A stretch of 64,000 nt of DNA from Flavobacterium fontis (GTDB lineage Bacteria > Bacteroidota > Bacteroidia > Flavobacteriales > Flavobacteriaceae): contig NZ_FQVQ01000002.1 of the NCBI RefSeq assembly GCF_900129405.1, positions 124,001 to 188,000 on the forward strand. Direction: 5' to 3'. Positions 23,995 to 32,395 of the stretch are shown here, piece by piece. The notes beneath the pieces were generated by a model, which searched no databases, was not told the DNA's origin, and worked only from the letters and a program-made list of their open reading frames with translations. Every line of letters starts with the position of its first letter. Position 1 is the stretch's first letter. Position numbers and translations under genes: made by a program.

Positions 23995-25145
23995 AAGTAA
24001 CTCGATTGTTTACTTCCTTTTTTGAAAGTGAAAAAGCAGGCGGATTAGTCCTTGTTTTTTGCACGATTCTCTCCTTATTCTTGGCCAATTCGCAATTGTC
24101 AGAATCCTACTTGCATTGGTGGCATACGCCCATGGGAGGAAAACCTGTAGAATATTGGATCAACGACGGTTTGATGGCGATTTTCTTTTTGCTTATTGGT
24201 CTGGAACTGGAACGGGAAGTATACATTGGTGAACTCTCCAAAATCAAAGACGCTGCACTGCCTTTAGCGGGAGCCTTGGGTGGCATGCTCGTGCCTGCGT
24301 TGCTGTTTGCCTTTTTCAACCACGACACTCCAACCCACAAAGGCTATGGTATTCCTATGGCAACCGATATTGCTTTTGCCATTGGGATCTTGTCGCTATT
24401 GGGCAAACGGGTTCCGGTGGCTTTGAAAGTCTTTTTGACCGCGTTGGCTGTCATCGATGACTTGGGCGCTATTCTGATGATTGCCATTTTTTATACCGAT
24501 AGTTTACAACTTGTAAACCTCGGCATTTCGCTGGGGGTGTTTGGCGTATTGCTTATCCTCAACCGACTAAAGGTCAACAACCTCTTGTGGTACCTCATTG
24601 GAGGGGTAATTATGTGGTATTTCATGTTGCATTCTGGCGTCCATGCCACGATTACAGGCGTTCTTTTGGCCTTTGCCATTCCGTTTGAAAATGGAAGTCC
24701 CCGCACGATTTCATACCAACTCCAACATTGGTTACACCATCCTGTAGCCTTTGTGATCATTCCTATTTTTGCCCTATGCAATACCGCTGTTGTGATCGAA
24801 GGCAATCTCATCGATACCTTTCAGCACCCGTATAGCATTGGCATTCTGGTAGGCTTAATCGTTGGGAAACCGTTGGGAATTTTTGCCTTCAGTTGGCTCA
24901 CCGTTCGTTTCAAACTCACTCAACTCCCCGAAGGATTTACGTGGCAGCGGCTTTTGGGACTTGGTATGTTGGGCGGTATCGGATTTACCATGTCCATCTT
25001 CATCACCCTACTGGCCTTTGACGATACGACCGTGATCAACAACAGCAAATTTGTGATTGTAATCGCTTCGACCGTATCGGGACTTTTGGGCTACCTCTGG
25101 TTACAAAAAACGCTTCCTCCTCCCGCAGCTACCCCCAATGAATGA
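23991..25145 (+). CDS. nhaA: Na+/H+ antiporter NhaA
   Basis: A 384-residue inner-membrane antiporter of about 12 helices that exports Na+ in exchange for protons. ATDIAFAIGILSLLGKRVP contains the helix IV unwound region, and LTALAVIDDLGAILMIAIFYT contains the paired aspartates of the ion site (IDD). GLIVGKPLGIFAF and GGIGFTMSIFITLLAFDD are later signatures. Length fits NhaA. Its start overlaps the dehydrogenase gene, implying co-translation. The metabolic link between the two is unclear. Confidence 0.96.
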   Translation: MKVTRLFTSFFESEKAGGLVLVFCTILSLFLANSQLSESYLHWWHTPMGGKPVEYWINDGLMAIFFLLIGLELEREVYIGELSKIKDAALPLAGALGGMLVPALLFAFFNHDTPTHKGYGIPMATDIAFAIGILSLLGKRVPVALKVFLTALAVIDDLGAILMIAIFYTDSLQLVNLGISLGVFGVLLILNRLKVNNLLWYLIGGVIMWYFMLHSGVHATITGVLLAFAIPFENGSPRTISYQLQHWLHHPVAFVIIPIFALCNTAVVIEGNLIDTFQHPYSIGILVGLIVGKPLGIFAFSWLTVRFKLTQLPEGFTWQRLLGLGMLGGIGFTMSIFITLLAFDDTTVINNSKFVIVIASTVSGLLGYLWLQKTLPPPAATPNE

Positions 25146-25186
25146 TAATTTTTTGTACTTTTCAGCGTTAAATTCAAAAACCGCGT

Positions 25187-26173
25187 ATGGATTTCCAAGA
25201 ACATTCCACCCAAGACGTCTCTTTTGACCGCTCACAAGACCGTCTAAAACCGCTCGGAGAGACCACCACCCAAGACAAACGCCTTTCGTTAGTTTTGGCC
25301 ACAGTGCTTTACGCCCTGCTGATATTGGTTTTGTTTTTCATTCGCTTTTGGCCTCCCTCCGACAAAGAAATGGCGGCTTTAATTGCAGGCGGTGGCGGTG
25401 GCGGCGGTGTGACGGTGAACTTTGGCGACAGTGACTTCGGTTCGGGTTCGGATTACCGCAACGACGACCTGAATGTCACCAACCAAAAAGCAACTGCAAC
25501 CCCTACACCTGAAGAAAGTTTGCTTACCGACGATAGCGATGCTGCCCCCGACGAGGTGGTTGTTCCCAAAAATGAACCGACCAAAAAACCGGTGACGCCA
25601 ACCAATCTTCCCATAAAAACAACGAAACCCAAAGAGGTAAAACAACCCGTTCGTAAAGTCGACGATGCCTTAGCCAACATTCTCAAAGGAGGAAACCGCG
25701 GCGGCGATGGCGATGATGCTGCAGGGGGTAATAAAGGAAAAACCAACGGCAGTCTCGGTTCCAACGGCTACTACGGTAGTGGCGGAAGCGGCGGCGGTAC
25801 GGGAGGCGGAAATGGCCCTGGGAATGGAACGGGAACAGGTCCTGGCTCAGGAAGTGGCACTGGCGGCGGAAATGGCAGTGGCAACGGACGCGGGAACGGT
25901 CCCGGCTATGAACTGGCAGGCCGAAGAGCGCTCAACAAACCCCAGCCCGCCTATACGTGTAATGAAGAAGGAACCGTGGTCGTTCAAATCACTGTGGATA
26001 AAAACGGAAACGTCATCGATGCCAAACCGGGCGCGCGCGGCACTACCAACTCTGCTTCATGCCTTGCTAGTCAGGCTAAGATTGCAGCTATGCAAACCAA
26101 ATGGTCGGCCAGTCCCGACGGTGCTGAACGACAAGTAGGGAAAATCACTTACAACTTCAAGTTAACAGAATAA
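25187..26173 (+). CDS. Glycine-rich TonB-like energy transducer
   Basis: A 328-residue inner-membrane protein. A cytoplasmic start of about 30 residues is followed by one transmembrane helix (about 32-52, LSLVLATVLYALLILVLFFI). A long periplasmic linker comes next, first rich in Thr/Pro/Lys and then in Gly/Asn/Ser (about 190-240, GGGTGGGNGPGNGTGTGPG and similar). The C-terminal domain (EGTVVVQITVDKNGNVIDAKPG ... NYNFKL-type end ITYNFKLTE) resembles TonB C-terminal domains. Such genes in Bacteroidota usually follow exbB and exbD. Here the neighbours are nhaA and an amino acid dehydrogenase, and the nearest exbBD set is 10 kb away. A near -7 box TACTTTTC lies at 25156-25163. Confidence 0.85.
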   Translation: MDFQEHSTQDVSFDRSQDRLKPLGETTTQDKRLSLVLATVLYALLILVLFFIRFWPPSDKEMAALIAGGGGGGGVTVNFGDSDFGSGSDYRNDDLNVTNQKATATPTPEESLLTDDSDAAPDEVVVPKNEPTKKPVTPTNLPIKTTKPKEVKQPVRKVDDALANILKGGNRGGDGDDAAGGNKGKTNGSLGSNGYYGSGGSGGGTGGGNGPGNGTGTGPGSGSGTGGGNGSGNGRGNGPGYELAGRRALNKPQPAYTCNEEGTVVVQITVDKNGNVIDAKPGARGTTNSASCLASQAKIAAMQTKWSASPDGAERQVGKITYNFKLTE

Positions 26174-26176
26174 ACC

Positions 26177-26200
26177 AAAGCGCTTTCGGGCGCTTTTTTT
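26177..26200 (+). terminator. Intrinsic terminator after the glycine-rich TonB gene
   Basis: Stem AAAGCGC (26177-26183) with GCGCTTT (26190-26196) and a T tract to 26200. It ends the plus-strand run of genes and overlaps the last codon of the convergent glycosyltransferase remnant. Confidence 0.85.
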
Positions 26201-27422
26201 AGGTCTTATTTTTTTCACTAATCCATTTCGATAGGTAGCGGGTGCTTTGCAAGGTATGGTGGTTGAGCAATTGTCCCACAACATTGGCCTCGCGATGCTG
26301 TTGAAGTTGCGTACGAACCAAATCCCAACGCGACCAAAATCGGTCGGTATGAAGTGCCGCAGAAAACTGTTGTTGCAACAACGCAAACCCTTGTTCTTGC
26401 GCTGCTGTCCATACCAAAGCGTTGGTGTAAAGATGGATTGCTTCCGCTACAAAAACATCCCAATCGTCGGTGATGACCCCGTTTCATAGGCCGTCGTGGT
26501 GCATTCCTTCGGCACCGATGGGCGTGGTAACTGTAGGGGTGCCCATTTGCATGGCTTCGAGCAACTTGCCTTTAATACCTGCCCCAAAACGCAAGGGAGC
26601 GAGCATAACCTTGGCACTAGCAATGGTAGCCAACGCTTCGGGAGCACGTCCTAAGCAAAGAAATCCTTGCGCGGGTTGGTGCAGCTGTTGGATGCGTTCG
26701 GAGGTGTATGCGCCATATATTCGGAGTTGTGCCTGGGGCAATTGACGTCGAATCTTTGGCCAGAGTACCTCTTTCAAAAGCAGTACCGCATCGGTATTGG
26801 GATCGTGCATGAAATTGCCCATAAACACAAAATCGGCGCGCGACGAAAAATCGGGTATCGAAGTCCCTTTTTCCCCAAACAAGGGCAAATACACCAATTG
26901 AGCCGCTGGAAATTGCCATTCGTTTTGCAACCATTCGTATTCAAAAGTCGAAATAATCAGCACCCAATCACAGCGGTAAAAGGCAGCCAGTTCACGTTTG
27001 GCCGTATCCGAAAGCAACAAACTACGGGAAAGCGGCACTTGCTTTTTGACCGCCTGTTGGCGTGCGGCACGTAAAAAATGTAGGTCTTGACTATCGAGCA
27101 ACGTAAAAGCTTGGGGGCACTGTTCGCGGACGCGCCAGCCAAACTGTTCTTCAGTCACAAATCGGTCAAAAATTACCACATCGGGTTGCAAGGTCTTCAC
27201 CCAATCGTCGAAGGCCGTATCGTTGACGGCTATGGGGTGAAAGGTATAGGGATAAGCCGCCCAATCGATAGAAAAATCGCGGTTTTGCGCAGCTGAGGCC
27301 ACGGTAATGGCGTATCCTTTGGCTGCAAAAAGGGAAAGAAGTTGCAACGAACGGGTGCCTGCTGCCGACGATTGCGGTTCGGGCCATACGAGACCGATAA
27401 AAAGTAGCCGTGGAGTTTCCAT
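26199..27422 (-). pseudogene. Glycosyltransferase family 4-like gene interrupted by one in-frame TGA
   Basis: The frame starting at ATG 27422 (METPRLLFIGLVWPEPQSSA) reads as a glycosyltransferase for 312 codons, including DFVFMGNFMHDPNTDA and PLRFGAGIKGKLLEAMQMGTP, up to IGAEGMHHDGL. It then meets TGA at 26486-26484. The same frame continues for 94 sense codons (NGVITDDWDVFVAEAI..., WTAAQEQGFALLQQQF...) to a TAA at 26199, exactly the C-terminal part expected for the family, which usually has Trp-Asn-Gly at this point. A single TGG-to-TGA change explains it. The truncated product would lack the last helical part of the nucleotide-binding domain. A sequencing error is the main alternative. Confidence 0.85.
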
Positions 27423-27440
27423 TCCTACAAAGAAAACATT

Positions 27441-27448
27441 TAATTTTG
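27441..27448 (+). promoter_or_regulatory. -7 box TAATTTTG for miaE
   Basis: A perfect TANNTTTG, 22 bases before the ATG at 27470. It supports that start over the in-frame upstream one at 27410, which would overlap the divergent glycosyltransferase start. Confidence 0.5.
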
Positions 27449-27469
27449 TGGCATCAAAACGCAATCGTT

Positions 27470-28051
27470 ATGTTGGGATTACAATTGGCCACCGACCCAC
27501 GCTGGGTGAATATCGTAGAAGCAAACATTGAGGAAATCTTAACCGACCACGCTTGGTGTGAGCAAAAAGCGGCTTCCAATGCGATTTATATTATTGTCAA
27601 CAACTCCGATAAGGTGGAACTGGTGACCGAAATGTTGCGCATTGCGCGGGAAGAATTGGAGCATTTTGAACAAGTGCATGAAGTGATAAAAAAACGAGGA
27701 TTGGTGTTGGGCCGCGAGCGCAAGGACGACTATGTAGGCGAATTGGTAAAATTTATGAAAAAAGATGGCAGTCGCAACGATGCCTTGATTGAGCGTTTGC
27801 TTTTTGCCGCCATGATTGAAGCGAGAAGTTGTGAGCGTTTTAAAGTTTTATCCACCAACATAAGCGACCCTGAGTTGGCGCAATTTTACCGCGAACTGAT
27901 GATTAGCGAAGCGGGGCACTACACGACCTTTTTGAAATTTGCCCGTCAATACAGCGAATCAATCGATGTAGATAAGCGGTGGAAGGAATGGATTGCCTTT
28001 GAAGCCTCGATCATCACCAAATACGGCAACAAAGAAACGGTACACGGGTAA
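27470..28051 (+). CDS. miaE: tRNA-(ms2io6A)-hydroxylase MiaE
   Basis: A 193-residue ferritin-like non-haem diiron monooxygenase that hydroxylates the isopentenyl group of ms2i6A at position 37 of tRNAs. The diiron ligands are visible in REELEHFEQVHEV (ExxH), EARSCERFKVL and LMISEAGHYTTFLKF (ExxH). The opening LGLQLATDPRWVNIVEANIEEILTDHAWCEQKAAS is characteristic. The start at 27470 matches the family N-terminus and the promoter box. It is a single gene with no obvious terminator; a pair of GC-rich hairpins follows at 28066-28114. Confidence 0.95.
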   Translation: MLGLQLATDPRWVNIVEANIEEILTDHAWCEQKAASNAIYIIVNNSDKVELVTEMLRIAREELEHFEQVHEVIKKRGLVLGRERKDDYVGELVKFMKKDGSRNDALIERLLFAAMIEARSCERFKVLSTNISDPELAQFYRELMISEAGHYTTFLKFARQYSESIDVDKRWKEWIAFEASIITKYGNKETVHG

Positions 28052-28065
28052 AGGATATTGGCGTA

Positions 28066-28114
28066 GGGCGCTGCGATAGAAGCGCCGTAAAGCAAGCGCT
28101 TTGCTACAGAGAGG
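28066..28114. repeat. Two adjacent GC-rich hairpins downstream of miaE
   Basis: GGCGCT...AGCGCC is followed directly by AAAGC-AAGC-GCTTT within 28066-28114, giving two short stems in a gap of 124 bases. There is no T tract on either strand, so a rho-independent terminator is not clear. It may be a small palindromic repeat or an mRNA 3' end structure. No second copy was noticed in the window. Confidence 0.4.
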
Positions 28115-28175
28115 CACGTATCACCCCCAAGACTTTAGCCGAACGATATACAACGGCGGGAGTGAGTAGTTATCT

Positions 28176-28967
28176 TTACTTATATTCAAAAAACAAATCA
28201 TATAGTTCTTCATTAATAACTAACTCATCTGGTTTTTGTATTTGTTTAAAACTACCATCCATGTACTGTATTTTTATTGATATTAACTTGAACTTTTCTA
28301 CAACATCAGTCATCCATACATAATCAAATGAATAAGACCCTTCACTATATGTATTAATGGGGCCAATACATTTTAATGTTTTGACACTTACTGGATCGTC
28401 TACTGGATTTATTCCTTTAACACTAATCCAAATATATTTTATAGTCTTCTTTGACATATTTGCCAAAGTGATTCTGTAACCTGTTCCTTCAGTATATTCA
28501 CTTTGATCAAAGATTTCAGACTTTTTTAAAATTAAACCACATTGTTCTCCTTTAGCTTTGTATTGATTTACTTGTTCTTTAATCTTTTTAAGTAATTCTT
28601 CTTTTTTGTTTTTAACTATAATGTGTAGCCTACTCAAAAGTTTTGCTTGGTTTATACTATCTAATGAACTTATGTATTTGTGGTCTTCTTCACTGATATT
28701 TACCTCTGTTGTTTTTATTATATATGTTTTATCATTCCAGAAAACTTTATAAAAATCAATGGTATGACGAATTTTACATTGATAATATCCATAAACCATT
28801 AAATCATCATTTTCTTTAACAAAATCTAAAATGTTTAAATTACAATCATAAAGAAATTCTTTACCTACACCTGCCTCTTTTTTTGATTTGGCAAAAACAA
28901 AGTTTGGTTCAGCTTGCGAGAATACAAAAATTGGAAACAACAATAGAATCAATCTCATAAAATACAT
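28176..28967 (-). CDS. Exported hypothetical protein, AT-rich
   Basis: A 263-residue protein beginning with a signal peptide (MYFMRLILLLFPIFVFSQA; a second start at Met4 is equally possible). After it comes a domain with FAKSKKEAGVGKEFLYDCNLNILDF, a lysine-rich helical stretch near 115-140, and a C-terminal beta-rich part (TGYRITLANMSKKTIKYIWISVKGINP) that looks like a domain describing interactions of extracellular or periplasmic proteins. No family is recognised. Base composition is clearly more AT-rich than in the flanking genes, and no operon partner is close. This suggests it may have been acquired more recently. Confidence 0.7.
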   Translation of the reverse strand: MYFMRLILLLFPIFVFSQAEPNFVFAKSKKEAGVGKEFLYDCNLNILDFVKENDDLMVYGYYQCKIRHTIDFYKVFWNDKTYIIKTTEVNISEEDHKYISSLDSINQAKLLSRLHIIVKNKKEELLKKIKEQVNQYKAKGEQCGLILKKSEIFDQSEYTEGTGYRITLANMSKKTIKYIWISVKGINPVDDPVSVKTLKCIGPINTYSEGSYSFDYVWMTDVVEKFKLISIKIQYMDGSFKQIQKPDELVINEELYDLFFEYK

Positions 28968-29101
28968 TTATTCTTTTATTTATAGTGGATTTTAAGTCTC
29001 TCCCCCGCAAATTAAAAAATATTCCCCCATCTTCCTCAGGGTTTTTCCTTGTTTTTTTGAAGTATTTTTCCTTTTGAGTAGTGGTATTTTTCCAGGAAGG
29101 G

Positions 29102-29458
29102 TTAGGTCTTTTTCCCAAAGGTGATACGGCAAACGGTATAGGCTATGAGGCTAAACAGGAGTAGGGTTGTAAAAAAAAGGAGCACCACCCCTACATATTC
29201 GAGTCCTGGGCTGTGGGTCATGAGGGCGGTGATACCCAAAGCGCGCGTTACCGGAGCCGTGCCCCACAAAGCCACGCCTGCAGCGAGCGTCCAATGTACC
29301 GCCGTAAGACCATAAATCACGTAGGTAGCGTTCACATAACGGTGGTAGGCATACAACAGGTGTTGCGTCAACACCCGCGTCAACACCGCCAGCAACAACA
29401 GCACCCCCACGCCTAAGCTAAGGAGTAATCGTATATCGTATTGTGTGGCTGTGTGCAT
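29102..29458 (-). CDS. Small hypothetical membrane protein
   Basis: A 118-residue protein with three or four predicted hydrophobic helices (about 8-27, 42-63, 70-82 and 86-110), short loops and a basic end FGKKT. I do not recognise a family. A near -7 box TAACTTTA lies at 29485-29478, giving a leader of about 14 bases before the ATG at 29458. It is followed on the minus strand by a gene-poor stretch and the AT-rich exported protein. It is preceded, 34 bases away, by the beta-barrel protein gene on the same strand, so co-transcription is also possible. Confidence 0.6.
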   Translation of the reverse strand: MHTATQYDIRLLLSLGVGVLLLLAVLTRVLTQHLLYAYHRYVNATYVIYGLTAVHWTLAAGVALWGTAPVTRALGITALMTHSPGLEYVGVVLLFFTTLLLFSLIAYTVCRITFGKKT

Positions 29459-29492
29459 CGGGTAAAGAAAAGTTGCTTAAAGTTACGAAAAT

Positions 29493-32270
29493 CTACCTCC
29501 TTTGACGACGGCCCTTTTGTTTTTCCTTATCCAATGGGGCTAACTTGTAGGTGAGCGAGAACATCACGTAACGGCGGAGCACTACATTTTCCTCATCGCG
29601 AATGGCTGTTGCCGTGATCGTACGGGTGGCGTTTTGATTTTGGTTCAACACATCATATACTTTTACTTTGGCGGTAAAGCGCTTTTGGTAAAAACTATAG
29701 GCCAAACTCGTATTCCACAAATAAAAATCCTTGCGAAAACCGTCGGCGATATTGGAGTTGTACGTGTACCCAAAATCGTTGCCAAATACCCAGTTGGTAG
29801 GCCAAAAGAGAGTGGTTTGCAGGTTCACGCGGTGCAAGTAATTGGTCGCTGCATTGACCACATAATTGGTGTACTCCGTAATGTTTCGGGTAAATTGATA
29901 CGAGGGGTTGATGATCAATCGTTCACCGTATTCATAGGTAAAATTCACCCGTGGGTTCAAGGTCACCGTGCGGGCTTCAAAAGCGTTGCCGTCGGTAATC
30001 CCTTTACTGAGTCCGAAGTTCATCGCCCAGCGCAATTCGTACCGAAACTTGTGGGCCTCTTTTTTATAGGTTTTGTTCCAATACAAGCCCGTCCAACTGT
30101 TGTATGTCCCCGAAACATTGGTATAGGTCGTGGTCCGCTTCCGGCTGGCATCAAAAGTAGTCGCCGAAACAATCTGGTTAGGGTATACATTACCGCCTCC
30201 ATAAAATCCGTAGCCCGAACGCGAAGCATAATCAAAATCGCGAAACGATACGTAAAAATAATGGCGTAGGGAAGCCTCCAAATTCGGGTTTCCTATCGTG
30301 GTATTCAACGGGTTGGCCAAATCCTCTACGGGCAACACCTGACTGCCCCGTGGGAGTTCGTTATCATACGAATATGTCGCCCAAATGTTCCGCGATTTGG
30401 AGAGGCGCAAATTCAACGTCGCTTCGACATAGGGTACAAAAAACGTGCGGTTGGTGGGAGTTGTAACGCCCAAATAATCCATAGATGCATTCAAGGTACT
30501 CCATTGCGGACCTACATTGAAAGACGCGTTCCACACCGATTTTTCCAAAACCAAACCCGTGGTGGGTCGAAACACTTGTTGCTTGGTGCGCATGGCATTG
30601 GTGAGTAAGGGATTGGCTTGCGTAAAATCATTGGTCACGGGATCAAATTCTTGGGAGTCGCGGCCGTTTTTTTCATTGGTAAACTCATGATAGACATTGT
30701 TTACCCACCGTAACGAGTCCTTTACGGGTTCGTAAAACTTCAAGTCGTACGAAAACTGATTCACCCGATTATAACTCGTATTGCGCTGGTTTCGCACATC
30801 GTCGGGTTGGCTATTTTGGTAAAAAAGCGTTTGCGAGTCCACAAGATTTTGGGCATCGTCTTGTTGATGCTCTTGGTAAAAAACGAGGGCTACATTGCGT
30901 CCTTTCCGACGAAATGACTTGGTAAATGTGGTGCTATTTTCAAAAGAGGTCGCCGTATTTTCGGAAATCGAAGATGCATTACTCTCGTTGAGCAATTGCG
31001 CCAAAGCATCCCGCGACTCTTGCCGAGAGACATTGGTGCTCTGACCCAAGGTACGACTCCATTTGGGTTCCATGACTACCGTAAACGTCGAATCAATCGC
31101 CCACTCGATATCGCCCGAAAAATTGTGCGCGGTAGCTACATTTTTATAGGAAGCTTCCGAGGCGGTTTCGTAATTCCCCGAGGGCAAAAAGTTGATTTGA
31201 CGGGTGCGGCTGTTGTTGCGGGTATTGGCTTCACTAAAAAAATAACTCAAGGCAAGAGGACTGTCCTTACGCCATTCGTCGGCATAATTGACCCCTGCCA
31301 AATGGGATTGGGTGATGCCCGTATTACCCCCAAAACGTCGGCGGTTGACAAAAAACGAACCGTTGTCGCCCATCCAAACATTGGAATTGCGGCCTCCGCC
31401 CATATTGTCGAAGATTTCGTCCATTGAAAAGCCCGTTGCGTTGATGTTGTTGGACGAAGCCAAAACGCTTATCTTACGGTTGTTGTTGAAATAATTGACC
31501 AATCCACTGCTTTCGTAGCGGTTGCTCGAACCAGCCCCAGCCATCACTTTTCCAAACCAGCCTTTGTTTTTCTTCTCATCAATGGTAAGATTAATACTAG
31601 CATTGTTGGAGGCCGCAACGGCTCCTGTTTTTTCCTCTTGTTTGGTTTTGGTATCGGTGACTTGTACTTTGTTAATCATCGAGGAGGGTAAGTTTTGCAA
31701 AGCAATTTTTCCATCCCGATCAAAAAAGGGTTTCCCGTTAACGAGGATTTGATTGACTTCTTTCCCGTTGACGGTGATTTTTCCCTCGGCATCGATTTCA
31801 ACACCGGGCAGTTGCTTGAGCAAGGCCTCTACATTGGCATCGGGCCGCACTTTGAAAGAGGCAGCGTTAAACTCAAGCGTATCTTTTTTGATCCGAATGG
31901 GCGGTGTCTCATTTTTGATTACCACTTCATCGAGTGTTTGCGCTGCGGGTTGGAGTCCGATTATCCCCAAATCTTGGGAAGTCATCAAATTCTTTATGGT
32001 TACTTTATAATCTTGATAGGCTACAAAGGAAATTTTCAAAATAACTGGGCCGTTGCTTTTTTTCAGGGCAAAATCAAAGGTTCCATTCTTTTGACTGATG
32101 GTGTATTCAATTACGGTAGAATCTTTGGGGTTGGTCAAATAAACGGTGGCCGATTCGATGGGCACGCGCGAATCTTGATCCACAATAGTTCCTTTAAGAT
32201 GAATAGTTTTTTGGGCTGTTACCGTAACAAAACAAAAAATAAAGAGCAGGATAAACCAATTTTTAGGCAT
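29493..32270 (-). CDS. Outer-membrane beta-barrel protein with CarboxypepD-reg-like domain
   Basis: A 925-residue outer-membrane protein. The signal peptide is MPKNWFILLFIFCFVTVTAQ. A carboxypeptidase-regulatory-like beta-sandwich follows (about 22-105, IHLKGTIVDQDSRVPIESATVYL). A plug-like region (about 120-210) contains DTLEFNAASFKVRPDANVEALL and LPGVEIDAEGKITVNGKEV, as in TonB-dependent receptors. The rest is a large barrel ending in VMFSLTYKLAPLDKEKQKGRRQRR. This matches the Bacteroidota outer-membrane beta-barrel family related to TonB-dependent receptors. No SusD partner is adjacent and the ligand is unknown. It lies just downstream of the exbB-TPR operon, separated from it by a terminator. 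Confidence 0.9.
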   Translation of the reverse strand: MPKNWFILLFIFCFVTVTAQKTIHLKGTIVDQDSRVPIESATVYLTNPKDSTVIEYTISQKNGTFDFALKKSNGPVILKISFVAYQDYKVTIKNLMTSQDLGIIGLQPAAQTLDEVVIKNETPPIRIKKDTLEFNAASFKVRPDANVEALLKQLPGVEIDAEGKITVNGKEVNQILVNGKPFFDRDGKIALQNLPSSMINKVQVTDTKTKQEEKTGAVAASNNASINLTIDEKKNKGWFGKVMAGAGSSNRYESSGLVNYFNNNRKISVLASSNNINATGFSMDEIFDNMGGGRNSNVWMGDNGSFFVNRRRFGGNTGITQSHLAGVNYADEWRKDSPLALSYFFSEANTRNNSRTRQINFLPSGNYETASEASYKNVATAHNFSGDIEWAIDSTFTVVMEPKWSRTLGQSTNVSRQESRDALAQLLNESNASSISENTATSFENSTTFTKSFRRKGRNVALVFYQEHQQDDAQNLVDSQTLFYQNSQPDDVRNQRNTSYNRVNQFSYDLKFYEPVKDSLRWVNNVYHEFTNEKNGRDSQEFDPVTNDFTQANPLLTNAMRTKQQVFRPTTGLVLEKSVWNASFNVGPQWSTLNASMDYLGVTTPTNRTFFVPYVEATLNLRLSKSRNIWATYSYDNELPRGSQVLPVEDLANPLNTTIGNPNLEASLRHYFYVSFRDFDYASRSGYGFYGGGNVYPNQIVSATTFDASRKRTTTYTNVSGTYNSWTGLYWNKTYKKEAHKFRYELRWAMNFGLSKGITDGNAFEARTVTLNPRVNFTYEYGERLIINPSYQFTRNITEYTNYVVNAATNYLHRVNLQTTLFWPTNWVFGNDFGYTYNSNIADGFRKDFYLWNTSLAYSFYQKRFTAKVKVYDVLNQNQNATRTITATAIRDEENVVLRRYVMFSLTYKLAPLDKEKQKGRRQRR

Positions 32271-32350
32271 TGAGCGAGTGTAAAATACTAAAACGCGAAT
32301 ATCTTATTTTATTGTGAATAAGGCTCAGTAAATACCCATTTTAACACCAT

Positions 32351-32378
32351 AAAAAAACCCGGAGATTATCCGGGTTTT
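32351..32378 (-). terminator. Terminator of the exbB-tonB-TPR operon
   Basis: Stem AACCCGGA (32356-32363) with TCCGGGTT (32369-32376), loop of five bases, and seven T on the minus strand. It lies 18 bases after the TPR gene stop and closes the seven-gene operon. Confidence 0.88.
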
Positions 32379-32395
32379 GTAACGTTTCGTAAAAA

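Noticed and set aside
26447..26647. A 66-codon minus-strand ORF that could suggest a frameshift in the glycosyltransferase
   Set aside because: The true continuation after TGA 26484 is in the same frame (26484 and 26199 differ by a multiple of three), so the defect is a nonsense codon and the other ORF is a shadow.
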